This document shows positions 34,209-46,067 of a DNA stretch of 64,000 nucleotides, one piece after another; position 1 is the first letter of the stretch; every line of letters starts with the position of its first letter. This DNA is from Lepiota brunneoincarnata (lineage: Eukaryota; Basidiomycota; Agaricomycetes; Agaricales; Agaricaceae). A program made the translations under genes and the position numbers. The notes beneath the pieces were generated by a model. That model made no database searches. It worked only from the letters and a program-made list of their open reading frames with translations, and was not told where the DNA came from. The DNA lies in assembly GCA_023014365.1 (NCBI GenBank), contig JAEBUN010000004.1, positions 1,364,001 to 1,428,000 on the forward strand, in the 5' to 3' direction.

Positions 34209-37063
34209 ATGCCCAAAAGCGCAAAAAAACGCAAGGCCAAGGCTGCGGACTTCACGGTAAATATTTGTCCGGGAGTATTGGTCATACCTGCGTTGAAAAA
34301 GATCGCAGAAAGCGAAGCTGAAGCTCGGAAAAGAAAAGAAGCCACCCTCTAATGCGATAGACACTTCCTTCAAGGCTCGTTGTAAGTCGATACGCGTTTG
34401 GAACAATGATAGTCTCTGACCCGGAGCAGCCATCGCACTTCCAACACAGAGTATCACCGCGATCAAGGATGAGAGCACGCCTACGACAAAACGAAAACTC
34501 ACTTTGTGCGAGCTGCTTGTGCACTTGAAGCATTACAGCGCTACAGTTAGGAAAGGCACGTTGCCGTATGTTTCGAGTCAATGTCGTATTGATTCTTTAA
34601 TCAGATGCAATTACCGGTCTTGTGGAATTGTTGGAAGCCCATTGGACACTTGCCGAACAGAACCTAGCTCAACTAGTGAATTCGATTGCCCGCATTATAG
34701 GTGATGAGGTACGTCGCTTCCGTGCCTATAGCTGAAGAAGCCTCACGAAACTTCAGGATGCAAGTGTTCGGAAACAACTTCATGCATTTCTCTGCTGGCT
34801 GCTACCAAGGCTTTCCAAGGTACGACCTGGCGCCCTCACCGCAGCTTCTTTAAATCACTCGGCAATATAGGAAGATCTGATTCCGCACGCACAAACCCTG
34901 CTACTCTTCGCAGCTTCTGCCCAAACGCATATCTTTCCTGAAATTAGGCTAGACGCCGTGCGTTTCTTAGCTCTCTTCCTCGAATACATACCGGAATCAG
35001 TGGTAGGAGGCTGGAATGCACCTGGCCCCAGTTGTGGAAAGCGTATACTAGAAGGTTATCTTGGGAACCTTAACGCGGGCATAAATTACGAGGATGCAGG
35101 AGGTGGGCTCTTGCAATCATCACCTCCAGCTGCCTTATCCAACCTCGGGAGCAGGTACTCCTACAGTGGTGTCAACCACGAGCGTGGTACTCTCTCCGGT
35201 AGTGAGTATCACTGTCCGGCTGTGCTCCTTCCCATCTGATCGCCCTCCAGTCTAAACTCGCCGTATTACAATCGCTCTCTTTATTCCTTCGAGCTGGACT
35301 CGCCGCAAGTGGTCGAAGTGAGGACACTGGAGACCCTCGAGGTGCATTTCATGCATGGTTCATGTCCGGCTCCTTCAAGACACAAGATGCTTTCTATAGG
35401 TTTGAAAATGCCTTAGTTTCTCGAACTCCACGTGCAAGTTATCGTTCGTTATGGACGGAAAAGGACCGTGTAAGAAATGAATTGACTGGCTGTCCACAGC
35501 ACTACCCAGTTGCTGACAACGAGGCCTCGTGGACAACGCAAGAATTAGAGGAGGCCCTGCCCTCTTCGGGAATGCTAGAGGAAGATTCCAGCAAGGGGGG
35601 CCTTACTTCAACATTCTTTCCAGTAGGTCGGACATGTTCTGGTCATGCGCAGTTGTTAATTCTCACTCAGCACCTGGCGAGAACGCTACATCCGGTCCTC
35701 GTGTCCACGATCTTGGACCACGCACCCTCCGCCTTCTCTCCAGACGGCAAGCCTAGCGAAGTAGAACTGTCAATGATTGTGGCAGTCAATCAGATTGCAT
35801 CGTTTCTCTACGGAGTGATTCTCCGCGAATCTCCGACGGTAAAGTTATACGGCCCCTTTTACTATTCGGTCTCTCAGAATTCTTTCAGCCCCCTACATCA
35901 TCTGTCTCGGAGTTAGAGATGTTCCTGGGTTACATGACACCTTATTTCCCGTTCGGGTCTCCGGCGGTGCGCGATAACAAGGTCAAATATTTTAAAATTG
36001 GTTCTTGACTCAAGCTTATATTTGGCTCAGCTCGCCCAGCACCTTCAAGATTTAAACCTCATATTCTGCCAATTAACGTCGCTTCTAGTTCTTCGTTCAT
36101 ATTCTGCACCTCCCAAAACCGGGCGACGCAGCCAACCACACAGATCCAATAATTCCTTAATAATACAAGTCGCGAATGTCAGCGAGTACATCACAAATCT
36201 GCTCCGTGGTCAAAATGTGGCATCCAGTCAAGTGCAACATTCGCTAGTCGCGGGATCCTATCTGGCGCTCTTGCCCAGCATCTGGGCGATCATCAACAAC
36301 TCATGCCCTGAATTATCGTCGCATACGACTGACGTCCTACGAGCGACGCTGGACCATGCGATCAAAACGTCCCCGAACTCCAGTTCGAAGCGATTTACGA
36401 TCGAATTTGTGGCGCGGTTGGTGTTGGTAAGTTACCTATCACCCGCGATTCCCAGTGGTTGATGCTGTCTGTCTCTCTAGCTTGGCACGGAGCCCCAATA
36501 TAATGGTGCATTCCAGCCTGGGGGCGGTGGCGAGGCGGTACAGCAGTTTGAAAGCTGGTTGATTCATCTGCCCCAAGTTCTCTGGGAGGTAGGCAATCGT
36601 GACTTAGAAGTCACAGAGGTGTGTGGTCGGCAATAAGTTTCTGTTTGGAGAAGATTTTTAGGCGCGTGTCCAGGTCATTCTGCGATTTTTGTTGCGCCTA
36701 TTACAGTGTCGATCACCCCTGGTTCAATCAGAAGTACGTGTGATTCACCTAATTTTATCACAAATACCCACTTCGTATCAGACAATCACAGCCGTTCAAT
36801 CACGCTTGGTACCTTACTTTATCATCAACCACCCAGCCCGCGGGCGCCTTCCCGGCCCATACAACAAACTTCCGCAAGGCCAACCCCACCTTCGACGGCT
36901 CTGTATAGACGTAGTATCTACTGTTTTGGCTCGCGCCAGCCGATTCGGGACCGCTACATCCGAAGCTTGTGATGTACTGTCCACAGCAGTGGATTTGGTA
37001 GTGGCTGGTACGATTGAATCGGAGTACTGGGCTCATGTGCACGAAGCCACACCTTCGTTTTAA
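34209..37063 (+). CDS. IPI1: IPI1/TEX10-type Rix1-complex protein, pre-60S maturation
   Basis: A HEAT-like component of the Rix1 (IPI) complex, needed for ITS2 processing and pre-60S remodelling in the nucleus. Splicing restores the family N-terminus: MPKSAKKRKAKAADF at 34209, then KAKLKLGKEKKPPSNAIDTS and FKAR, then AIALPTQSI, TPTTKRKLTLCELLVHLKHY and SATVRK. Later exons give ELLEAHWTLAEQNLAQLVNS, DASVRKQLHAFLCWLLPRLS, HAQTLLLFAASAQTHIFPEI and RLDAVRFLALFLEYIPESVV, a series of amphipathic HEAT-type helices. The long C-terminal half is less conserved. I end it at TAA 37061-37063; the same frame stays open for about 44 more codons after this stop (see findings). Around ten introns. Confidence 0.85.
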
Positions 37064-37490
37064 CTTGATCACGGTGTTGGCAAAAATGGAAGAGAGTTTG
37101 TTGAACCAGTATTGAGGACATTCATCCATCAGACGTTCTCGAAGCTGACTCTACTTGATCATCATTTATGGTACGGCACCTGAATGAGCTACTGCAGTCA
37201 ATATGCATTTATTTAACCCCTAGGGTGGGCTTCCAGAGCTTCCTAAACATTTAAAAAAACAACGATAGCACATACATGACTAGAGCAAGTAGGTGACCCC
37301 CATGTTCGAGCATGCTCGAGAGGCAAAAAGAAATATAGCACGTTGATTGTGCCTCGGAATCCGGGTAATGACTTCAAGTCATGACTGGATTGAGCGCGTC
37401 AAGCGCTGCTAATCACCGAGTGGCAAAATTTAAGAATAAAAAAGAAAAAGAGAGGAAGTTGGGAAGACATTGCAAATATAGGGAAGGGAT
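37064..37490. other. Convergent intergenic region
   Basis: About 425 bp between the IPI1 stop and the double-psi-barrel gene stop. It is AT-richer than the flanks and probably holds both 3' UTRs. No gene is supported. Confidence 0.4.
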
Positions 37491-38321
37491 CTATGCATGC
37501 AGAATCCACCGCACACCTTCAAGGCGACCAATATCGAAACTGGCAAGTTGTTTGAAGGCGGCGGGTGAGAAATCGAGGTCGTGTGTTTTGCATCCCGTGC
37601 AGCGATCGACGACTGTAACAGTGACACTCTTGCCTTGATCTGGTGCATCATCAGAACACTGCAGTAGACAACTGAAGGAGACGTACATGTGGCTGTGATT
37701 TTCTTGCCGCAGACGGGGTTGTTGTTGGGGTTGAGTCTGGCGTAGCCCCTATAACGGCATATCCACTTAAGATGTTAAACAATCCTAGGGAGGGAGCACT
37801 GACGGGAATGAATCAAAGAAGGCACTTGAGACAGCAACTATAAAGTCGCTGTCCTGATTAGTGATACCGCATGCACCAAGGCCGGCTGGCGTGTGAAGGG
37901 TGAATAGAGGTCAGACATGGGAATAAAAAAGCGTCAACATACTGCCGTAGAAGGTGCCCTCTCCCGTGTGGCTAGAGCTCGAGACATTGGGAGTTGGCTT
38001 AGTAGGGGGAGCCTGATAACGACTAGTCGTGATCTTGGGCTCAGACGGATGATTCGTCGTTGGACGAGGAGCCTTAGAGGTAGGCTTAGAAGCGTGAGAA
38101 GAGGACTTGGTAGCCTGCACAGGTGCTGGTGAGTGAGGCCTACAGCGTTTGCTGTTCTGACGCTTGCGAACGGAGAGGGCTGGTGTGTCAACGGGGGCAG
38201 GAACAGGAATACGACCTGCGAGCGCGCGATGGTGGGCACTGCGACCGGTGTGGGGGGTGGCGAGAGCCGTGACGGAGGCGAGGAGGGAGAGGAGAAGGAT
38301 GAAAAACTTTGGGACGGACAT
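37491..38321 (-). CDS. Secreted RlpA-like double-psi beta-barrel protein
   Basis: MSVPKFFILLLSLLASVTAL at 38321 is a signal peptide. A basic and then Pro/Ser/Thr-rich linker of about 90 residues follows (KSSSHASKPTSKAPRP), probably O-glycosylated. The C-terminal domain is a barwin/expansin-like double-psi barrel: GEGTFYG, then GLGACGITNQDSDFIVAVS, SFPGYARLNPNNNPVCGKKI, and SVTVTVVDRCTGCKTHDLDF with SPAAFKQLASFDIGRLEGVR. The VDRCxGC and DLS/DLDFSP elements and the paired Cys are standard. Basidiomycete relatives include secreted inhibitors of papain-like proteases and stress-related wall proteins; the exact role cannot be read here. Three introns. The stop follows WILHA at 37491. Confidence 0.87.
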
Positions 38322-38518
38322 GCTGAAGGGGGGGAGGTGGGATGGCTGAGGCTCTAAAGGATCGAAGGAGGTAAATGAGGGTGCTTATAAAAGGAATGAA
38401 GGAGCCCGCAGGGAAGAGATGAAAAAGAAAAGCAGAAGCAGGTATCTATTGTTGAGATCTGTTTGTCCTCGCAACGCATGGCCCCTCAAAATATCTCTGT
38501 TCGAAAATTACAATAACA

Positions 38519-39941
38519 TCAAATCCCAGCACTCGCTTTGGCTGCGTACATCTTGACTAGGCTCGTACTTGATGTGTCACCTAGGCTCTTTGCATGGGCA
38601 TCAATCTGACCCAGTAGCAACAAGCTTTCGAGACGGCTAGGTTCAGCTGGAATCTTGAATAACCGCGATACATCCTCCTCCGGGAGGGGCGCCAAGCCTT
38701 GTGCAATCCGGACTTGGTTCTCCTCCTTACGTTTGGCAACATAGTTATCTGCCTTCGCCCGTTCCCGAGCGATCTGCCGTATCAGGTACGACACGTTGCC
38801 CTCCTCTGTCCGGTATGCGTCTACCGCCTCCACGATCTGCTCCAGGTTCCGCGCCATACTTGCGGTACCTAGGTCAAGTGCGCCGTAAGAAGGTCCAATC
38901 GCCGTTTCGTATGCCTCATCAGGTTTGGCATAGGGGAACGGTGATGGTATCGACTTTGTCAGAGTCCCGAGGAATGAACTAAGAAGAGGGTTTGTGCGGA
39001 TTTTAAGAGGTACTCTCTCCAGAATCGAAGAGAAAGTGAGTCGGTGGTTGATCAGACTATAGTTGACTCCATTAGCACATGCTACTCAAGGCAGGAAATG
39101 GAAGGCCCTCGCCAATATGCGGATGGCCAGATCTACCTTGCAGTGTTAAAATTAGATTTCTTGTATGCATCCATAAACGCGGCGGTTAACCGGTATGCAC
39201 GGAACGAAGCGTTTCCCCGTGCAGTTTGCGACAAGTCTAGAAAACGGAGAACAACGGACATCAGCATCAGCATCAGCATTCCTGCAGCTAGCACGAGTTT
39301 AACGCACCGTGGACAATAACGACACCTCCGTGTCGGAGTTTTTCTTGATGAATAGCTTGTGTATCTACCAAGTTTTGGTTGAAGAAGGCACCCAACGTTG
39401 TTGCCTGGTAGAATCCAACGACGCTGTCGTCTGCTTGTACTTCCTTTAGTGACCGCAACATTGACGCTTGGTGTCGTGCTGGAACATATGTTCGTTAATC
39501 TGCCCCTTCATTCATACTTCGTGGCTCATACCAATTGCCTTGGCCGATTTCTCATCGTCTTCGTGCGCGTGGTGGGGCAAAGGGAACGAGTTAGAAACTT
39601 CAAGTGTGCCATTCAAGTCGAGGCCCAGCAACAGCCCATGTGCCGTTGAAGCGGGTGCTTCGCGTGCATGTTTAATGATTTTGGTGGCGACCTAGGCATG
39701 TTATTGAGCTCTAGACACCGGAAGAGACAGAGATTCCGCCATCATGAAAAGTGTGCAATGCAAAGGGCAGCTCACCATGCCGTCTAACTGTACGGTAGTC
39801 AGTGGAATCTCAGCCTCGATGTCGATCACTTTAGCCATCGATGCAGGAATGGCTTCATATTTCGGTTGAGGGGGGGCGACGGCAGCAGATGGTGCTGGAA
39901 GAGACGCTGCAAGTGCAGCGGCCATTGACGGAGCGGCCATG
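38519..39941 (-). CDS. Translation initiation factor eIF3 subunit h
   Basis: An MPN-domain subunit of the eIF3 complex, which binds the 40S subunit during initiation. Start MAAPSMAAALAASLPAPSAA at 39941, then EIPLTTVQLDG and, after an intron, VATKIIKHAREAPASTAHGL, LLGLDLNGTLEVSNSFPLPH (the MPN fold). Next come VVGFYQATTLGAFFNQTLVD and ASFRAYRLTAAFMDAYKKSN. The C-terminal exon has PLPEEDVSRLFKIPAEPSRL followed by ESLLLLGQIDAHAKSL, a strong match in pattern to the eIF3h C-terminus. No JAMM metal ligands are evident, as expected for this non-catalytic subunit. Five or six introns; one contains a (CAT/GCT)n microsatellite at 39260-39280. eIF3h is absent from budding yeast. Confidence 0.9.
39260..39280 (+). 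repeat. Trinucleotide-pair microsatellite in an eIF3h intron
   Basis: Tandem ATCAGC units are visible (about three and a half copies). They fall in what I read as an intron of the eIF3h gene, so they do not alter the protein. Confidence 0.6.
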
Positions 39942-40251
39942 CTTGAGCTAAAGCGAAAAACTCCGTGACTACGCTCGACCAAGAAGAAAATTAAACAATC
40001 AGGGACAAATATGATCAAAATCATTTATCTGATAAATCTTTGAGCTAACCCGAGAAAAACATATGGAAAAGTCGTAGGAGAAGACCAAAGAAACAGGGGG
40101 GGCACTCATACTGTACTACATGCACAACTGTTGAATTGGACGTTCTGAAGGAGACGCATAGCGAGAGTACGCTCAGTGTGGCCGGCTGACAAATCAATAT
40201 GTCGTCCCGAATTGCCCCCCTTTTCGTTCTTTCCTCCCTTCATACACAGTC
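39942..40251. promoter_or_regulatory. Shared upstream region of eIF3h (-) and zinc transporter (+)
   Basis: About 310 bp between two divergent start codons. An in-frame upstream ATG at 40199 exists for the transporter but would replace its first membrane segment with an unrelated frame, so it is not used. Confidence 0.4.
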
Positions 40252-42081
40252 ATGGCCATGTCCCGGTCCGCCAGAATCACCCTTCTACTCGTTATCGACG
40301 TTCTCTTCTTTTTTGTGGAACTCATCGTTGGTATGTATTTGGGGAATCCCGCACAGTCTAGTTTGCCTCATACACCACATTAGGTTATGCTGTTGGGTCG
40401 CTTGCCCTTATCGCGGACAGTTTTCATATGCTCAAGTCTGTCATTCCTTTCTCCTGTTCAAGTATCTTATCGAGCATCGCCCGCACAGCGATGTCATGAG
40501 CCTCATAGTCGCCCTATATGCCATCAAGGTCATTGCAACAACCGTCAACCATTTTTACCCACTTAATTGCTTGATGTAGCTGACTGCCTCAGTGGAAACC
40601 GATTCCCGATATTCATATGGTTGGCATCGCGCTGAGATACTTGCAGCACTAGTCAACGGGGTTTTCCTGCTCGCCCTTTGTTTCTCCATCTTCTTGGAAG
40701 CTTTGGAGCGATTCTTTGGTACTCCAGGTGGGTTTTTGCTGTTGGTTCGAATATTCTCATTCATACGTCATTAGAAATATCTAATCCCCGCCTTGTCGTC
40801 ATCGTTGGATCGCTCGGACTAGCTTCAAATATCGTAGGACTCTCTTTGTTCCACGGTGCGCCCTTAACTCCCCTTATGTCGTTGGGGCTTCTAAATATCC
40901 GAGTACGATAGAACATGGGCACTCGCATACCCACTCATCGACGCCGTCTAAAGCTCCCAGTCTCACCACCACTTCGAGGGCTAATTCTATTGCCGGCGAT
41001 ATAACACCTACACAAAAACGATCCCTTCCTCGCGATCGTTCACGTTCACCTGCTCGCTCAATTGACGAGTCCTATTCCTCTCTCTATGGTCATCCTGCTG
41101 CAACCCGGGCCTCTCTCGTCCTAACAGCCCAGGAGATTGCCCAGGCACGCTCTCCTTCACCAACTACACATCGCCACACCTCCCACCGTCGACGCTCTTC
41201 CGACCTTGACATTTCCAAGCACACGAGACACTCCCAGTCGATGTCAATGACAGATCCTATTAGTAATGAAGTATTGTCGTCACCTACCTCTGAAGATACA
41301 CCACTTCTACAAGAAGAAACCAACTCACCGGGTGACCACCCACATGTACATTCTCACGGCGGCTCCATGAACATGCGCGCCCTCGTCCTCCACGTGCTTG
41401 GCGATGCACTTGGCAACGTTGGCGTGATTGTCACCGGTCTCGTCATATGGAAGACTTCATGGAGCTTCAAGTACTATTTCGACCCGATAATAAGCTTGGT
41501 CATCACTGCGATCATTTTCTCAAGCGCACTCCCCCTTGGTTAGTGCCCGATTAGCTTAGCTGTGTATTTCACTCATGGAAGGACAGTGCGGAGTGCATCC
41601 TTCATACTCTTACAAGGAGTACCATCAACAATCTCACTAGATGAGGTCAAGCAGTCCATACTCGATGTTCAAGGCGTTATTTCTCTACACGAGCTCCATG
41701 TTTGGCAGCTATCGGAAACAAAAATCGTAGCCTCCGTCCACGTCCTTGCTGAGAGAAGGTACGATTTCATGCGCATCGCTGCCAATATTCGCAAAGCTCT
41801 GCATCACCTCGGAATCCACTCGAGCACAATACAACCTGAATATATACACCCAGGTGACCCTCCACATTCGAAGGTATTTTCCTCTCCCCGTCGTCCGCCC
41901 GTTTACTTATTATTGACTCTCTCACCAGAGGACCAGTGAAACGTCTTGTCTCGTTTTATGCCCTTCGGATCAAGCGTGCGATCCAACTCAGAATGCGTGT
42001 TGTCGTGTGTACCAATTCACATTTCTACTAAAATGGATCATGCTCATTCTGGGGATAGCGCCACCGCCGGTTGACGCGTAA
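40252..42081 (+). CDS. CDF-family zinc/cation transporter (ZRC1/COT1/ZnT1 type)
   Basis: A proton-coupled exporter that moves Zn2+ into the vacuole or ER, or out of the cell. Six TM segments: TM1 RITLLLVIDVLFFFVELIVG; TM2 AVGSLALIADSFHMLND with the metal-site HxxxD; TM3 ILAALVNGVFLLALCFSIFL; TM4 RLVVIVGSLGLASNIVGLSL; TM5 LVLHVLGDALGNVGVIVTG with the second HxxxD; TM6 FDPIISLVITAIIFSSALPL. Between TM4 and TM5 is a long His-rich cytosolic loop (EHGHSHTHSS, DHPHVHSHGG) with Arg/Ser-rich sequence. The cytosolic CTD (SLDEVKQSILDVQGVISLHE, then LHVWQLSETKIVASVHVL) follows. The last exon, after GTATTT...ACCAG, is Cys-rich (CLVLCPSDQACDPTQNACC) and may sense metal; stop 42079-42081. Start at 40252 (MAMSRSARIT). 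Confidence 0.92.
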
Positions 42082-42123
42082 CCCCGGACTTATGCACTGT
42101 AGAACTGACTTAAGTTATTTTAC

Positions 42124-45100
42124 TCATGTGTTTAACTCTGTTACAAAGAATGGAAAGCTTGATGCGAAGTTTTGCGAGGCTGCCAATTTTTGTGCGAATA
42201 AGCTTCCAGCGTGACTCTGCTTTTGAGCCTGTAGCTCGGCCGCCAGCTGTCTCACCATTGCGGGACTGTGTTGACCCAGGACTGGTTTATGGTCTCCACC
42301 AATCGTTCTGACTGCCCAGTCAAGATGTGCTGCTGCTGTGAGCGCAGAGGATATGACGGTGACCAGAATGTCGATGCTGACATTCTGCTCCGCTGACTGC
42401 TGCGCATCTATGGTGCTGATGAGCGATGGCAGCACGATATGCAGAAAAATGGGTAACAGAGGTGGTGTTTCAGAGGATCGTGGTATGGCCAAGACAAAGG
42501 TGGCCAAGCGCTTGCACGTTTCGGTCTCCCTCATACTACCAGAAATCAGAATCTCCGACCATAGATGCTTCAGAAATTTGGTAGGCGACGTAAGCCCGAG
42601 ACATTTTTCCACGTTTAGACTAGGAGCCTTTTGCGCCGAGGCGATGGTGATGGCGTGGTGGATGGCTTGCTTGGGCTGTTCTTCCCATGTTTGTAGGTCC
42701 ACAGTGACAACCTTGGTCGCATCTGAGAAGCGTGGCTGTAAAGACACGCACAGTAACCCTTAAAGATCATGATGCCCACCAGATTTATTTTGTCCAGTCA
42801 TTTCATTCAATCTATTTCTTACAGCGTTGGCATCGAAACTGGATATGTTTTTGATGCGCTTCGAGCCTATGAGCCCATGTATTTGATCTTTGCATAGTAA
42901 CACGACTGGGCGCGGGCATGAAGGTGATAGAATGAAGGTTTGTAGGATGTCAAGATATGCCGGGTTGAGCGGCCTTTAGAGAGTGGGGAATGAGGAAACC
43001 ATTCTCTAGTAAGCGCAGTGGATGACCTACTTGAATGACTCAAATTCTTTGAGTATCCCCCTGACAACGTTAAATAAGGTCCAGTTAAGTAAGGGGCTAG
43101 TAAAATAGGATAGGCCATTGCTTAGAACATCGTTCTCGAGCTTGGACCTGAGGGCTTGGGCTATTAAACTCGCGGATAGCCGCAGCAAAACTTTGGGCGG
43201 TGTTGATCTTTCGACGGTTGACAAATATTAGCGGATTTGTTTACCTTAGGTGAATACAGTAGGTTCGCGTACTCACCGCAGTATCGTGTCATCTATGCCC
43301 TCACTATTGCTGTCGAACAAAGCCTTGAACCAAGCACTGAAAGAGACGGCCTCCTCCAAAGTTAGGGTCCCCGGGTCCCGCACGTAGGCAAAAGAGAATA
43401 GATAGGTCGCAGATATTGTCTGGTCCATCATGATAATATTGCTGGGGTTCAGCTTCTTCCGTGTTAATAAGAAGAATCAGATAAAAATTATATATGTTTA
43501 CCCGATATCGCACGATAGTGTATTGGACCAAGAGCACTACATCCCCAAGGTGGCTGACCGCAGTTTGAGGATCCCCTTTGAACAGATGAGCATCGTCCTT
43601 CTAGACCAAAACGCACTCTTACCAACAGTCTCGCAATCGTACTCTTCCAAGAATCGTAGAGCTCGGAAGACGATCTCGGTGAGCTTGACATGAAACGAAA
43701 GAATATCTAGCGCATAGTCGCTAGTATAGAGAATCTTGCAAAGGTGACTGAGATCATCGGCATTGAGAGATGTTGTAAAGAGGGTGAATCGCTGTGGAGG
43801 GAATCAGTAACACAATTCATGGGGACAACAAGCAACGTTCTACTTTCAACACGACACGAGCAAAACTTTGATGACTTGCACTATCACGCCAAACACGTGC
43901 TACCCAGTTACACGCATCTATCACTTCAATATCTGAAGCTATCTTGCTCTCCAAATACAGCTAGCCGGAAGCACGTCAGAGTCCGGTAAGTCCTGGGAGA
44001 TGGATACATACCGCAACGTCGGCACCAGCCTCCTGTGCTTCAGCAAACAATCGAGAACTACCCTCACTTAGGGCCGGGTCTAACTGAAGGGCAAACGTCA
44101 GATCGACTAGTTCATGCCGAATGAAAGATTGTAATAAGTCTCGAGTGAAAGAGCGGTCCCTGTCAACACTCGTGAATTGGAGTAGCCCTGCCGGTGTAAG
44201 ATGGGGCTTACAGATCCTCTTCGGAATTGCCCACTGCTCGAGATAGATTGTGGTCACACTCCACGATGAGGTCCGGTCGTCGGAATACTGATTCCAAGGC
44301 GGTCAGCATAGCGCTCCTCTGTTTCAAGTCAGTTTCTTCAACAATTGTCCAAGTAGAGGATCACCCACCCAATCCCCTTGTGTCGCATTGTCACCCTTGA
44401 TTGCAGTTTCAAAAGAATTCAACAGAGGAGGCAGCTGCACTCTCAATGAAGCTTCTCCAAAACGTACCGAGGAACATGGGTGCTTACACGGCCGACAATA
44501 AAAGCTTTCCAAATAGCACTTGAATTCTTATTTTGAGCCAAGCACATGACGGCTGTTGTGAGCAGCTGGGTGTAAAAAACAGCTGGGGTCCAAGCCGTCC
44601 ATCTGAAAATAGCGATCAAGATGGCCACAACATCATTGGTGCTGCCCATCCCATAGTCGTGTCCGCGTTGATTTATCTACGCAAATATTAAAACATATAC
44701 CACTTTTGGCGGTTGAGATATATACGCACCCACTGGTGAAAAATGAGGCTGAACGTGATGACATCCGCATCCGAGCCCTGTGCATCAGGTTTTCCCATGC
44801 TCAATTGCATTGATTGTATCATTTGAGCTTCGCGTGCGGCTTTGGCGTCGTCGCCCATTGAGATGCTCAACGCGATCACAAAACCCTCTAACATTTGTCG
44901 AACATCCGGCTCCAGGTTATAGTTCATCATGAGTATATCGTTCGCGTCGTTATAATGCATGGCCGCTTGAGTGTTTGATATTTGGGATAGGTCAGAGACG
45001 CAGGAGAGAAGAAGAACCAAGAGTTGCGAAGCGGAAGTGGTCACTTGATGAAAATGTGAAATAGGTAGTGTGTACGTGGTTCGGAGAAGTGCCAGTGCAT

Positions 45101-45633
45101 CTTGAATCTTGTTCAGAATCGTTGCCGGTGTGTCCGCATAGGAGACTATGGACCCAACTGGGGTCATTCCGGACGCATAATGGGCCTCCAGAACAACACG
45201 ACAAAGAATGTCTAGTGTGGCAGCTGTATGCAACTCGGGCGATCGAGAGGCTTGAAGAAACGTAGCAACGTAGGTCGCAAGTGATAGCGTTCCACTTTGT
45301 AAAGCATATTTCAGGTATCTCTGCAAATCAGTGTCTCCTGGATAGGAAGAAAAAAGCGCAAGAATGGAATCTAACTCGAAGAAAGAAGGAACACGGACAG
45401 AAGACTCAGCATCTTCTTAGTGCCACGGATCTGGGAGCACTGACTGCTTAGGCTAGTTTCCATAACCTCATGGGAGTGAGGGGCAGGATTTTTCTCGATG
45501 AATTTGCGACACAAAGCCAACCACTTGCGAACACATTCAACGAAAGGGGTGGGATGGATAACACCAGTCCACTTACTTTGGGAGCGGCAAGTCCACTCTG
45601 GAAGCAGTTTCTCGTGAGCTCATGTAAGCTCAT
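42124..45633 (-). CDS. MED5: Mediator complex subunit 5 (MED5/NUT1)
   Basis: A tail-module Mediator subunit connecting activators to RNA polymerase II. Start MSLHELTRNCFQSGLAAPK at 45633, with a GTAAGT intron, then WLALCRKFIEKNPAPHSHEV, METSLS and helical repeats throughout. Distinct exons include SLATYVATFLQASRSPELHT, TYTLPISHFHQVTTSASQLL, LEPDVRQMLEGFVIALSISM and DVITFSLIFHQW, followed by WTAWTPAVFYTQLLTTAVMC and SSAIWKAFIVGR. The 3' exon reads SPTKFLKHLWSEILISGSMR and ends FPFFVTELNT at 42124. The product should be about 1,000 residues, normal for fungal MED5. Many short introns are visible, so internal boundaries are approximate. Assignment rests on the N-terminal pattern and all-helical composition; confidence is moderate to good. 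Confidence 0.75.
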
Positions 45634-46067
45634 GATACTGTTTTGTCTTTCTGGTCCGTAAACGCAGGGAGGGGCATATTCAAAGTCACGTGATACTACA
45701 TTTTGGTCGGCGAAATCGAAATTCGTCTATACGGGCAGGAGTTCTACTTGTCCCTATGAATACCGTCAATGGAAGCCATGCCCTGTTAGTCCTCAAACTC
45801 GACACTTGTGGTTATCCGTAAGTGTTATGGCCCAGTTAACTGGACCTCGGCGATGCGTGCCCGCAGATTTAATTCAGGTCTATAGGGAACAGAAAGTGCA
45901 ATATGGAAGATTCCGAATACATGTTGGGATTGTTGTTGAACAGATCTCGACCGGGACAAGCCTACCCACGTTGACCGCCGGAACGCATCACATCAAGGAT
46001 AGACACAAAAGCAGACACATCCTCCCGCGAATCTTTTATCTTAGTACCCCCCGTGAGGAAATGATGC
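45634..46067. other. Intergenic region upstream of MED5
   Basis: About 430 bp between the MED5 start and the stop of the next minus-strand gene. A frame at 45806-46369 on the plus strand is a shadow of the neighbouring gene and its intron. Nothing else is supported. Confidence 0.4.

Noticed and set aside
34137..34502. Minus-strand frame with signal-like start over the IPI1 5' exons
   Set aside because: The plus strand restores the full IPI1 N-terminal pattern across the same bases, so the minus frame is a shadow.
40199..40251. Upstream start of the zinc transporter
   Set aside because: The frame from 40199 differs from the TM1 frame and would need an unsupported intron; the ATG at 40252 directly precedes TM1.
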